Source: Sipunculus nudus (lineage: Eukaryota; Annelida; Sipuncula; Golfingiida; Sipunculidae). Taken from it: a DNA stretch of 64,000 nucleotides. The position numbers were made by a program, and so were the translations under genes. The notes under the pieces were generated by a model. It saw only the letters and a list, made by a program, of their open reading frames with translations. It was not told the origin of the DNA and ran no database searches. Shown piece by piece: positions 46,225 through 56,330 of this stretch. Position 1 is the first letter of the stretch. Each line of letters starts with the position of its first letter. The stretch covers positions 34,441,159-34,505,158 of the forward strand of contig CM049313.1 of the NCBI GenBank assembly GCA_026874595.1, read 5' to 3'.

Positions 46225-49200
46225 AATCCTGTCGGACACAGCATGCGAGACTGCCGTGGACTTGCAACCAGCGCAGATTCAACCAATGTACAGCCGACAA
46301 AAAAAATTGGCATAATAGCGCAAGGTACAAGTCATTATTATAGCTAAAAATCTGGAGTCGTCTTTTTCTGCATGAATTTATTGAGAGATGCGTGCTAGTA
46401 GTCATATGCGCCCCATGGGAACTACTCTCAGATTCCTCAATGGCGGTAGTTGAGTACAAGTAGCTAGCTCTTAATGTATGTTTAGAACAACTCAAATTTT
46501 TTAACTTTTGAAATCATCAGTAATACTCAAATATATTAAATATGAAAGATTATTTAAAAAAGAAATATAACATTAAATACATTAGACACAGGTGCACAGG
46601 TGACAAGGAATCTTTAAACAAAAATTATGCTGAGCCCGATTGCCCTAAAAAAACCCTTTGTTTCCGGTCACCCGACCGACCCTTATTTTTCCTGCCGACT
46701 CAAAGTTTTGAGAGTGATTTGTTTGCCTAAATGAGCAAAATATACATGCTTTCCTAGAAAAAAAGCGTCCTTATTTTCTCGCCAGACCTTTTCAGCGCAG
46801 ATTTCCGCTATATTTATTCTTAGGAAAAAGCGCTCTCGGTCACCCCGACAGGCTGAGGTTTGCTAAGAGTCACCGCACAGGGATAAAGTTTATTGACACA
46901 ATTGGTAATTCAAAAGTTTACCACTGTTAAACACCAAATGTTTCTTGCATGAACGATTTTTCTTTCTCGCCAAAATTTCCAGGACTTAATTTATGAAACT
47001 TCTTGCAACAAATATGTCTGAATTTCATCTTTCCACCTTAAAAGTCATCACGTTCTAAACTCAGTGTACCCCGCAGTTTCTTTCCTTTCAACTTTGAAAC
47101 TGCTAACAGCAGTTTAAAATGGACACGGTCGGCGGTACAGATTTTATGTGTATTGGCCTTATATAAGTTACTTAGAGATACCAATTGTGCTTGTTTCACC
47201 TCTTACTATAAAAAATATTGAAATATTCCATTTCAACAGTAATATTTCTACTATTTGATAAAGTCTATCGTCCAAAAAGCAACATTGCCAATGGAAACTA
47301 TGTGGTTGTATGTTTTGTCAGAACTAGGCGCATGCATGTAGTCTCTTTAACTAACACATGGTGGCGCCCCGGCAGGCTGTGCCGTCCTGTGCGTACACTC
47401 CCGTTATTCTCTTGAATATGAAATTGAGCAGTATTACTAAGTTTACGGTAAAGTTAACAACCAAATTTTTTTCCACAACCATGCTGCTTTGCGTCAGCTC
47501 TTCTCGACAGCTGACGGTAACAGTTTCCCGCGAAAATCAACTGTTTTCAGGATACGCGTCTCCAAAACGGGCACGTGTCCATATGGTAACTTCGGATACT
47601 TCTATTCAATTCAATTAACCGGCGAAATTTTTAAATGCGCCCTGGGCAAATGGAAGTAACCTGGTGACATAAACGATGTGTCAAATAGATTAAGAAACGA
47701 TTATTACCACAGGTTATCGGTGCAACATTATGAAATGTTCTGATCTTTCCTTAAAAATTCAATATAGTACAAACGTTTAGCTCAGATAAAGATTGAGAAT
47801 AGTATGATAATTGAACTAAGTCAAATATAAATCCAAGGAATATCTTTTTCGGGGGATCCATGAATTAAGGGAGTTTGTTTTCTGGGAAAATCTTATTAGG
47901 TCTCTTGCAAAATAAAAACTAACAAACAGCGACTAGCAGATCAGAACACGTTTTCACTGGAACCTTCAGGTGCACACTGAATTTTTACAATCAAAAGCCA
48001 TCCTGTGGTTCCAGGATGGTTTGGAAGTTAACACATCAAAGTTTTCTCAATACTGGTGACACGATTAAGTCATTACAATAAAATGTCATGTTTTAATTAA
48101 TTTGCAAACATCAAAAACAATTATAATTGCATTGAATAAATAGTTTTTTATAACCAATATAAACTTGCATTTAAAGGTATTTATACATTTTCTCAATTTG
48201 ACTTACCATGCTACAATCTTAGCCATCATTAACAATTCCATTATAGCATGGTTCGAATTTGGCCGCTATTACGATTTGGGAAAGTAAATAAATTCCTGGA
48301 AATAATTAAGGTAAAATTATTCAGATATTTTCTGACATCGCAAGTCAACTGAATGCAACTGAGTCGTCTTAGCATAAAATTTGCGGTGAGCTAAGTTGAA
48401 GACCAGGCCACAACACTTCAGGACCTGTCAGACTTTGATATAATGTGTCTGGAGTTTGAAAACGTGGTTAAATATATTTCAGAAACATGTGTGTCTGCGT
48501 GAAATTACAAAATTTAGGAGTTTTGTGTGTAAATTGACAGCATATAGCGACCCCTTTACATAGAAGTCGTGTAGTGAGACTGGCTGTAAAAAGAAAAAAA
48601 AATACTTTTACCTACATACCGACCTAAGATGTTTCTGCTATGTTACCGGAAACAAAGTTTTTTTGCCTTATAGAGAAATCCCTGGATATCACCCTAATTA
48701 TACATTATTGTGTATCTATACATATTGTACTTTTTTCTTATTATTTAAGTGAATTTGTTAGCAGCCAAACAAAGCAAATAACCAACCAACCAAGACAAAA
48801 TACATTTCCCGTCAATTAATTGCTTGACATGAATATTAAACATTAGAATGTGTGTAACATTTTAATACGTCGTAGTTTCACTTCTACGGTCACTCCAAAA
48901 AGACTAGGTCTTCTCTTCCTTAGCAAAATTCTTAGAGGTATGGAAAATCAACTAATTTTTGTGTTCCCAATATGCACCATATAAGGTATTGAAGCGAATT
49001 TCCGTATTTGTACTGGCAAGCTTGCAAAATTTTCTCTTATTGTGTCCTGACCAATTATAAATAAACATAAGAAAAAAAGGTCACTCGCACATTTTGTTTG
49101 GCATTATGGTAAATTTATTGATAATTTTTATGATACCTTAATAAAATCAACAAATAAAACTACCTTTACTTTCTTCTAACAAAGTGTATCATTTTGTATT

Positions 49201-49833
49201 AAGGCAAGACAAAACCAAAACAGAAAAAAGTAGATAAATATAAATTATAACATTCTAACTAATTGTTATATGTATGTAGTTCAAAATAAACCAGGTAAAA
49301 AAAGGTGAATTGCTTTAACCAAGCTGAAACAAAATAAACCACCAGTTATGTGGTTGCTGATGTACCCGCTGGCCCCTCCAGGGGAGCGACAGGACGTTGA
49401 TGTAAGCGGAAATTCTGCCTTTCAATTCGAATAATATATAATTGATAATGCTCTGAATGATGCATGGTTGCCATGTCATTTGGTTCAACTCATCAAGTGC
49501 TTTGGTCTTTAAGTGCACACCTAGAGCAACTGACTGATAAATTTCAATTGACCAGTTTCAACTGATCAGTTTCCCGTTATCCGTCCGCTGCGGTTGGTGC
49601 ATGCTGTCCAGAACGTATAATGCTAAATACAATTCTCTCACCACTAGCAAACGGCGAGGAATGACACAAAGGCGTCGGGTTCCTAATATCGATAAAATAA
49701 GATCATGTTTAACCGTGGAAATGTTTTTCTTATATCAATTATATGTGCAGGAAAAGTCTTTCTTAAACTAAAATACATTAAATCTAATTCTAAAAGACGT
49801 CTGCCAGTTTAAGAAAACCCAAAGTGTCCATAT
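46225..49833. other. 3.6 kb with no supported gene
   Basis: The AT-rich region up to the retrotransposon target site has no recognisable open frame or repeat. A GGTCACCCGACCGACCC/GGTCACCCCGAC pair near 46667 and 46834 is a possible diverged repeat. Confidence 0.4.
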
Positions 49834-49838
49834 ACCAC
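49834..49838. repeat. target-site duplication (left) of LTR element
   Basis: ACCAC abuts the left LTR, and ACCAA follows the right LTR at 57465-57469. Four of five bases agree, consistent with a 5-bp Ty3/gypsy duplication altered by one mutation. Confidence 0.5.
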
Positions 49839-50972
49839 TGTCACCCCTGACTTAACGTGATAACTTTACAACGGACATATGCTATAAAACAATAGGATGG
49901 GTTTACGCTCGCCATTTGATTTCACTAATCAAGAAATTAGATCCCGGTCATTACAGGTGACATTTCCAGGTTCTTTTAAGGACGTGTATAAAAATACCAG
50001 ACAATCATACACCCAGATCAATAGAAACTATGAGACATCAGGTTAAATTCACAAATATAATTCAAGACAATACTTACAGAGACATAGATGTGAGTGTGTG
50101 TGCGTTGATGTGTCAATACGACAGTCCTTCACATTAAAGATACAGGATATTTACTGAGTCCATGGTTTGTATAAAAACAATAAAGTCCAGTTCCTTCAGA
50201 GATCTCTGGTTACTGTTTTGTGTAGAATCTAGCGTATGGTTAGTACCATATAGTCTTTCTGAGTTTAGCGATCTTCAACTAATCTTGCTTGACAGCGACC
50301 CGGGTAGGTTTACGATCACATGAATGGTAATAGCCCTCTTTGTTTACATATGAGCTTAGAGTCCTTTACCTTACTCGAGTAGCAATTGTTTCACGGCTTA
50401 CAGCGATTATGGATCTAGGTCAAGCTGAACTAGGCCGGCAGGTGACGCGTGCGCACTTACTTTACGATACTCTGTCGGCAGCACGGCTGTGATCTCGTGA
50501 GCTGGGCCCTTGCCTCATGTAGAAGCTTGCTTCTATGCCGTTCCTGGCGGGTTTGAGCGTTTCAATGTTCCTTCTGCCGTGCGTTCGTGCTGCCACTTCA
50601 AGCTTCAAGACCCAACTGAAGCAGTGTCCCGCGTCTCTACCTGAACTCTGACGTCACACTCGTCGTCACAATACGGCGATCCGGTTCTCTGATTGGCTTA
50701 TGGCTCAAGTGTCCCATATAAGGTTATATGTGACCTAGTATGACTGCTAGCGTCCCCATGACGACCCACATACCAGATGTAATACACGCAATGCGTGACA
50801 CAGATAAATCAGCTGATAGCCGATGGGATTTCATACAAGATTACACAATATATATACAATCAGGACCTGTCAACGCTTTAGGATGACGCTTCACGTCAAA
50901 ACAATAGAGAACAGACTTCGTTAAACTATGATACAAAACAACGTACTTATTGTCACCGATTTTCTGGTGACA
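49839..50972 (-). repeat. 3' LTR
   Basis: 1134 bp, bounded by TGTCACC and GGTGACA (a 7-bp inverted repeat with canonical 5'-TG...CA-3' ends). It aligns over its whole length with 56331-57464. I count about 18 substitutions and two single-base indels, so roughly 98% identity. It contains a perfect CRE (TGACGTCA) at 50649-50656, a CCAAT box on the minus strand at about 50691-50698, and an AT-rich CATATAAGGTTATAT at 50715-50729. Confidence 0.95.
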
Positions 50973-50988
50973 TCTACCCCTCCTTTTA
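50973..50988 (-). promoter_or_regulatory. polypurine tract
   Basis: On the minus strand AAAAGGAGGGGTAGA directly precedes the 3' LTR. This is the expected place and composition for the plus-strand DNA primer in reverse transcription. Confidence 0.85.
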
Positions 50989-50989
50989 A

Positions 50990-51192
50990 AGAAAATACAC
51001 AGTATTTTCTCAATACATCGTATCGTTCTATCTCACAGGGTCCAGCTAAACATATTTACATATAGCAATACATAGCAATACATAAGGGTCATGTAACAAG
51101 TTGTCATTAGTACATGCCCACGGTCTATGACACAGGGCAAAATCCTGTACATGTTTAGACTTAACTGGCCAAACATTATAGCTCATAACATC
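50990..51192 (-). other. 3' untranslated region of the retrotransposon
   Basis: About 200 bp between the RNase H stop and the polypurine tract. There is no open frame. Confidence 0.7.
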
Positions 51193-51861
51193 CTAACACT
51201 CAGGCAGTCTGCTAAGAAAATCAGGTCCATGGTTTAGTTTACCTGACACTGCTTCAATATCAAATCTAAACTCTTGTAGAACCAGTGCCCATCTCATTAC
51301 TCTCTTATTAGCACATTTGGATTTGTTAATACACTTTAATGGTTTGTGGTCGGTCTGAATGGTGAACGGTCTAACAGCCAGGTACATCTCAAATTTCTGT
51401 ACAGACCATACAATTGCTAATGACTCTTTCTCGATGGTGGAGTAATTTCTCTCCCTTGGCAATAGTTTACGACTGGCATAAGCTACTGGGTGCATGATCC
51501 CCTCGTGTCTTTGCATCAGGATACAGCCAATACCCACATCAGATGCATCACATTTCAAATAAAATCGTTTACTGAAATCAGGTAGCTTCAGTATGGGAGG
51601 GTCTGACAGTTTAACCTTTAGAGAACAGTACGCGTTCTCGTTAACGGGTTTCCAGTCTAGTTTGTTAGGTTGACCTTTCCGCGTTAGATCAGTCAAGAGC
51701 ATCGCTATTTCCGCATAGTTTGGCACGAATTTTCGATAGTACCCTGTAAGACCTAGGAATGCTCGCAAAGCCTTCTTTGTCTTAGGTCTATCAGTGCTCT
51801 GTATTCTCTTGAGCAAAACCGGATTAGTGGCCAAGTTGCCCGTGCCTACAAGGTGTCCCAA
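51193..51861 (-). CDS. RT connection and RNase H fragment of the retrotransposon
   Basis: A 222-codon open stretch starting at FLGH (no ATG is implied: it is open only because stops lie upstream). Residues about 25-60 (KTKKALRAFLGLTGYYRKFV) are the RT thumb/connection region of Ty3/gypsy elements. RNase H follows with D105 (CDASDVGIG), E146 (STIEKES), D171 (QTDHKPL) and D214 (GPDFLSR), so all four metal-binding acidic residues are present. It ends LSRLPEC. It is in the same frame as the YADD box but separated from it by TAA (51901-51903) and TGA (51919-51921). Confidence 0.9.
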   Translation of the reverse strand: MGHLVGTGNLATNPVLLKRIQSTDRPKTKKALRAFLGLTGYYRKFVPNYAEIAMLLTDLTRKGQPNKLDWKPVNENAYCSLKVKLSDPPILKLPDFSKRFYLKCDASDVGIGCILMQRHEGIMHPVAYASRKLLPRERNYSTIEKESLAIVWSVQKFEMYLAVRPFTIQTDHKPLKCINKSKCANKRVMRWALVLQEFRFDIEAVSGKLNHGPDFLSRLPEC

Positions 51862-52070
51862 AAACTCTAAGCTCTGGTAGCCTATGAAGGTTTTAGCTGG
51901 TTAAGCTGCTAAGTTTGCTCATTCTAGTCTAACTATCACTTCTCTAAGAGTTCTTAAGTGCTCGTCCCAAGTCTCTGCGTGTATTAACACGTCATCTGCA
52001 TAACACACTACATTCGGCATGTCGCTGAACATTTTCCGCATCATGCGGGCGAAAACCGCTCCGGCAGTAC
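51862..52070 (-). pseudogene. reverse transcriptase palm segment, interrupted
   Basis: The catalytic YADD box is at 51991-52002, in a different frame from the long upstream ORF but the same frame as RNase H. The sequence therefore holds a one-base frameshift near 52065-52070, directly after MPFGLV. Two stop codons follow, TGA at 51919-51921 and TAA at 51903-51901. These breaks separate the first RT aspartate (in LDLTKGYW) from the YADD pair and make the enzyme inactive in this copy. Confidence 0.85.
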
Positions 52071-54911
52071 CAGGCCGAATGGCATAACCCTAAATTGGTA
52101 AAGGCCATCGGGTGTAACAAAGGCCGTCTTATCCCTGGATTCCTCAGAAACAGGGATCTGCCAGTAACCTTTCGTCAGGTCAAGCTTTGTAAAATACTGG
52201 CTTTTCGCGACTTCGACAAAAAGTGGTTCCGGATCCGGCATAGGTTCAGGATCGAACACGACTGATTGGTTCAGCTTTCGGTAGTCTATCACGAATCTAG
52301 TCTTACCGTCAGGTTTCCTAAGCAGGATACAGGGGGACGCATAGCTAGAATCTGACTGTTCAATAATGCCTAAGTTTAACATTTCCTGGATTTCTGTTCG
52401 CATTGTCTCTCGCAGTTCAACAGGCACCTTATAGGGCCTAGTTTTTACAGGTACATCAGATGAGAGTTTAATGCTACATTCTACAACATTGGTGAGCTTG
52501 GGTACATCTGTGAATACATCCCCATATTGCCTAAGCAGACTGAGTATTTCACGGCGCTGACGCTTGCCTAGGTCGGCATTTACCTGAACATCTCGCTCAG
52601 TCTGGCGGCGCGCATACGACGGTAACGACATGTGGGCATCCTCATCAATCCCTTCTGGGTTTAACTCTCCGAACACGGGAGGCTCTGTTTTACCGTCTAC
52701 AACGTCAGGATCATGTATGGAATCAGGTGCGCCCTTAGCTACCGCTGCCAGAATATGCTGGGGCTCGTTCCTAGCATGGTACCGTTTCAGCATATTCACG
52801 TGGAAGGTTTTAACCTTATCGCCAATCTTAATCCGATAGTCTAAGTCCCCAACCCTGTTTACAATAGTATAGGGGCCTTTCCACTGTACCATTAATTTGT
52901 TCCGCTCCGTCGGGAGTAACAACAAAACTTCGTCTCCGGCCTCAAACCTGCGCGTGCATTTACCTCTATCATATAACAGTTTGTGTCTGTTCGCTGATTT
53001 GTTCAACGCCTCTCTAGCTAACGCGCATGTGTCGCTTAGTTTGTCTTGTAGGTCCAGGACGTATTGGTACGTGGTTTTAGTCTCGAAGCTAGTATCTCGC
53101 TTGGTCCACAGATCCCTAAGAATCCGCATCGGTCCTCTAACAATCCTACCATAGAGCAACTCAAAGGGTGAGAACCCTGTGCTCTCATGTGGCGCTTCTC
53201 GGTACGCAAAAAGCACGGCGCTGAGGTACCGATCCCAATCTCGCGGTCTTTCCTCGCACATCCGTTTCAACATTAACTTTAACGTGCCATTGAATCTCTC
53301 CACCATTCTGTTGCACATAGGATGGTAAGGAGTAGTGGTGAGCTGTTTTACAGACAAAACACGGCTAACTTCTCGCATGAGGTCTGACGTAAATTGTGTT
53401 CCCAGGTCGGTAAGCACCTCTGACGGCACTCCTATCCGCGCATAAATATCAACTAGCGCATCAGCCACAGAGACAGTATCTATGTTCTTTAAAGCAACAG
53501 CCTCCGGATATCTAGTGGCATAATCCATAACGGTCAGAATATACCTGTGACCTCTCTTCGACGCTGGATGGATCGGCCCAACCAGATCCATCGAAATTTT
53601 ACGCCAGGGCTCATCAATTAATGGCATCTGGCCTAACGTAGCTCCAGGCACCTTGCCTTTCGGTATGGTTTTCTGGCAAATGGGACAGGACTTGCAAAAC
53701 TCAGCAATGTCATTATACATCCCTTTCCAGAAAAACTGAGTTCTCACGCGGTCGTGCGTTTTGTCTATGCCCTGATGGCCCGTCATAACCGCTTCGTGGC
53801 CCATCCTCATGACGTCGTACCGTAACGTCTGAGGTACCACCACTCGAGATCCATCTTGATCTCCCCGTTTATCACTCACAACCCGAACTAAATATCTGTC
53901 CTCAATTCTAAATGGACTATCATTTCTAGCCTCTCTAGCTAGCCTCCAATACGGCGCTAAAGACTGATCCTCCTCCTGCGCCTTCAAAAATTCGGCCGGA
54001 CTCACATCGGCAACTGGGCTTGCAACATTCAAGCTACGCGTCGGTATCTGTTTCTCACGTGCAGCGCTCCGTGTCTCCACCGCGGACGACACCTCCTTTT
54101 GTGACTCTACACCGTCACACACTATGCCTGAGGACCGCTCAGACTTCCACGTAGGGTCCGGATCATACGGATCACGCGCTCCCGCTACGTTACCTAGCGC
54201 TAAATCACATACAGCATCCCCGACCACCATTGCCTCGATAGTACCGACAAAGTACGCACAGTCCAAATTAATTCTAGCCGTAGGAAATTGTCTTACAGAC
54301 CCTTCGAACAACCTACACTCGACCTGATGTCCGGTGAACTGATTCGGCTCGACGTACGACTCACGTATTCCTGCCGAGGAACATCCCGATTCCCGCAGCA
54401 CCCTCGCTGACTTACCATTCACCAGCCCTTCACACACAGGTAACGAGTTTCTGCCTTCTGTCTGGGTAGCAAATCCTAACGACTGACTCGGACTCTCTAC
54501 TTCCGGTTTCACCGCACCGACTTTCTCCGTTTCCGCCTCGACTACTGTCACTGACATAGTCTCAGGCTTCTGTTTTGGGTTATACGGGGGGCTAAAATTA
54601 GTCCTATACCTCTGCTGATCGCCAGCAGCACGCCCTACTTGAGGGGAAGACCTAGGCCTCGACCGGGCACTAGTCTTACATTCCCGCGCCTTATGTCCCA
54701 GTTCATTACATAAGTAACATCTGATGCCTCCTGATGGCTTAAATGTCTGACCGCCCGGACTGCGCTCAACCTCTCGCTTCTCTCTAGCCTGAATTACTGG
54801 TTGCGCTGGACGCGGCACATTATTGCCATAACGAGGACCTGCTGTAAGGCTGTGTACACCGTGAGCCTCCGTATAACTCTCGGCTAAGTCTACCAATACT
54901 ATCAAAGTCAC
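52041..54911 (-). CDS. gag zinc knuckle - protease - integrase - RT polyprotein ORF (truncated)
   Basis: A 956-codon frame. Residues 65-78 form a CX2CX4HX4C zinc knuckle (CYLCNELGHKAREC). Residues about 155-245 form the aspartic protease, but the active site reads LRESGCS: the catalytic Asp is Glu174 (codon 54390-54392). Integrase follows, with H372/H379 and C409/C412 as zinc site, then D442, D502 and E538 with 35 residues between the last two (DD35E), and a GPY/F module near 672-708 (VQWKGPYTIV). RT starts near 775 and holds YASPCILLRKPDGKTRFVID and LDLTKGYWQI (D911), then breaks off after MPFGLV. The ATG at 54911 is incidental, because the upstream gag frame shifts into this one nearby. PMCNRM in place of the common PQ.NG near E538 also suggests decay. 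Confidence 0.92.
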   Translation of the reverse strand: MTLIVLVDLAESYTEAHGVHSLTAGPRYGNNVPRPAQPVIQAREKREVERSPGGQTFKPSGGIRCYLCNELGHKARECKTSARSRPRSSPQVGRAAGDQQRYRTNFSPPYNPKQKPETMSVTVVEAETEKVGAVKPEVESPSQSLGFATQTEGRNSLPVCEGLVNGKSARVLRESGCSSAGIRESYVEPNQFTGHQVECRLFEGSVRQFPTARINLDCAYFVGTIEAMVVGDAVCDLALGNVAGARDPYDPDPTWKSERSSGIVCDGVESQKEVSSAVETRSAAREKQIPTRSLNVASPVADVSPAEFLKAQEEDQSLAPYWRLAREARNDSPFRIEDRYLVRVVSDKRGDQDGSRVVVPQTLRYDVMRMGHEAVMTGHQGIDKTHDRVRTQFFWKGMYNDIAEFCKSCPICQKTIPKGKVPGATLGQMPLIDEPWRKISMDLVGPIHPASKRGHRYILTVMDYATRYPEAVALKNIDTVSVADALVDIYARIGVPSEVLTDLGTQFTSDLMREVSRVLSVKQLTTTPYHPMCNRMVERFNGTLKLMLKRMCEERPRDWDRYLSAVLFAYREAPHESTGFSPFELLYGRIVRGPMRILRDLWTKRDTSFETKTTYQYVLDLQDKLSDTCALAREALNKSANRHKLLYDRGKCTRRFEAGDEVLLLLPTERNKLMVQWKGPYTIVNRVGDLDYRIKIGDKVKTFHVNMLKRYHARNEPQHILAAVAKGAPDSIHDPDVVDGKTEPPVFGELNPEGIDEDAHMSLPSYARRQTERDVQVNADLGKRQRREILSLLRQYGDVFTDVPKLTNVVECSIKLSSDVPVKTRPYKVPVELRETMRTEIQEMLNLGIIEQSDSSYASPCILLRKPDGKTRFVIDYRKLNQSVVFDPEPMPDPEPLFVEVAKSQYFTKLDLTKGYWQIPVSEESRDKTAFVTPDGLYQFRVMPFGLVLPERFSPA

Positions 54912-55605
54912 GACACCGTCTCTCTTTCAAAAACATAGAGAGATCCCTGCTACAGCAGTTTACGTACTGCTCGCACATCAACAGGTTAACTACCCCGTCA
55001 TAGTCACCTCCGACCCCTGCCATCCCTATCCAATGGTCTAGGTATCCACTTAGTCTCACCGCAAACTGACTCGGCGTTTCGCCTCGCTCAGGTCTACAAG
55101 TCCGAAACTTGTGTCGATAACCCTCTTCGGTCATTTGGTATCGCTTTAACAAGGCTATCTTTAACTAATCGTAATCCATGGCCTCACTAACCGATAACTG
55201 TGTGTAAGTCCCTAGCGCCTTACCCCGCAGTAACGGACTCAGGTGTAACGCCCAATTCTCCCTATCATAGCCTTGACATACAGCTAACCGTTCAAATCGC
55301 TCAAGAAACGCATCTAGCTGATCGTGATCCTCATCAAAAGGTGGAAGCTGGATTTTCGGGAATACATCCCTACTTCTCTCTTCTTTAACCCCAGAGTCAG
55401 ACTTTAACCTTAGAACCTCTAATTCGTGGGCTCTAGCCTCTCGCTCGCGCTCTAATTCCCGCTGTTCACTCTCTATTTCACGTTGCCTAGCTCTTTCCTC
55501 ACGTTCCTCATCCGCACGCCGTCTAGCCTCAACATAATCTTGTAAAGCCTGGTCCTTAAGTCCCATGGCCTGTCCGCATCTAACAGTTGACTCTAACGAC
55601 TCCAT
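54900..55605 (-). pseudogene. gag (capsid region), interrupted
   Basis: It starts at ATG 55605 in a good context (TTACCATGG). The first 146 codons include a strongly charged coiled-coil segment at about residues 28-68 (EREERARQREIESEQREL) and a capsid-type region (DAFLERFERLAVCQGYDREN). An in-frame TAG at 55167-55165 interrupts it. The same frame continues with RPERGETPSQFAVRLSGYLD and DLSMFLKERR, typical of Ty3/gypsy Gag/SCAN-like folds. A +1 frameshift near 54900-54911 is then needed to reach the zinc-knuckle frame. Because the nucleocapsid lies beyond the shift, I read it as damage, not as programmed gag-pol frameshifting. Confidence 0.85.
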
Positions 55606-56308
55606 GGTAACGCTCTAACCTAGTAAGATTCCAGTATCTAGTAATATCCGCTCCTAAAAAAAATCCGTAAATACGTACTGTTAAAGCCAACCTAACGAAC
55701 CGGCGGTACCCGTACAATTACACTACGGTAGCTCTACGCATCAAAATCTACTTATACGGACGAACGGACGGAAGGTCGGACGAAGGGTCAGACGGATGGA
55801 CGGATGGATAACTAGATATCAATAAACATCATGCACCTATGATTACCATGCCAATCGGGATGGGTAAACTTACCTGTCAAGAGACCCTACCACGTGACCA
55901 ATCACAAACCCGTGTAGAAAAAATTATACCAGGGCGTATCTAACAACATAAAAAAATTTCACTCTAATCTGGGTTTATATCAAACCAGTAATGATGTTCA
56001 GGTATCACTGAACTAGCATTACTCACAAAACATGCATGTGTTCTAGCCAAATCTACAAGGTATATGCTAATCCTGAAACAATGTTGTGCTTCAGGTAATA
56101 TTCTCACTGAATAAATATTAACTCCTAACAGTGGGGTAATTTCATTGTGCAAGTATACACTATAACATCAGTTTGGTGTCATATCCAATTATCAATTCAG
56201 ATCAACTCTTGTTTGAGTATATGAATGTCTGGTTTCAGTACTGTTTTCTCAGTTCAAAATTTCTGAAACTTACTGTAATTAGCCAGTTTTTTTTAAAGGC
56301 TAAGTAAA
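55606..56308 (-). other. 5' untranslated leader of the retrotransposon
   Basis: About 700 bp between the primer-binding site and gag. It contains a GGAC/GGAT-rich low-complexity stretch at about 55760-55810. The 62-codon frame at 55964-56152 is not recognisable. Packaging signals would be expected here, but none can be identified by eye. Confidence 0.6.
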
Positions 56309-56325
56309 TCCTGGCACGCTCGCCA
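56309..56325 (-). promoter_or_regulatory. candidate primer-binding site
   Basis: Five bases inside the 5' LTR the minus strand reads TGGCGAGCGTGCCAGGA. It starts TGG, as required to pair with a tRNA 3' CCA. I could not assign the matching tRNA. Confidence 0.65.
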
Positions 56326-56330
56326 TTCAA

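Noticed and set aside
52630-54327. Plus-strand frames across the retrotransposon
   Set aside because: They are shadows of the minus-strand polyprotein.
54820-55152. Programmed gag-pol frameshift
   Set aside because: The shift near 54900 lies upstream of the zinc knuckle, inside gag, and other frame breaks and stops occur nearby, so simple damage is more likely.
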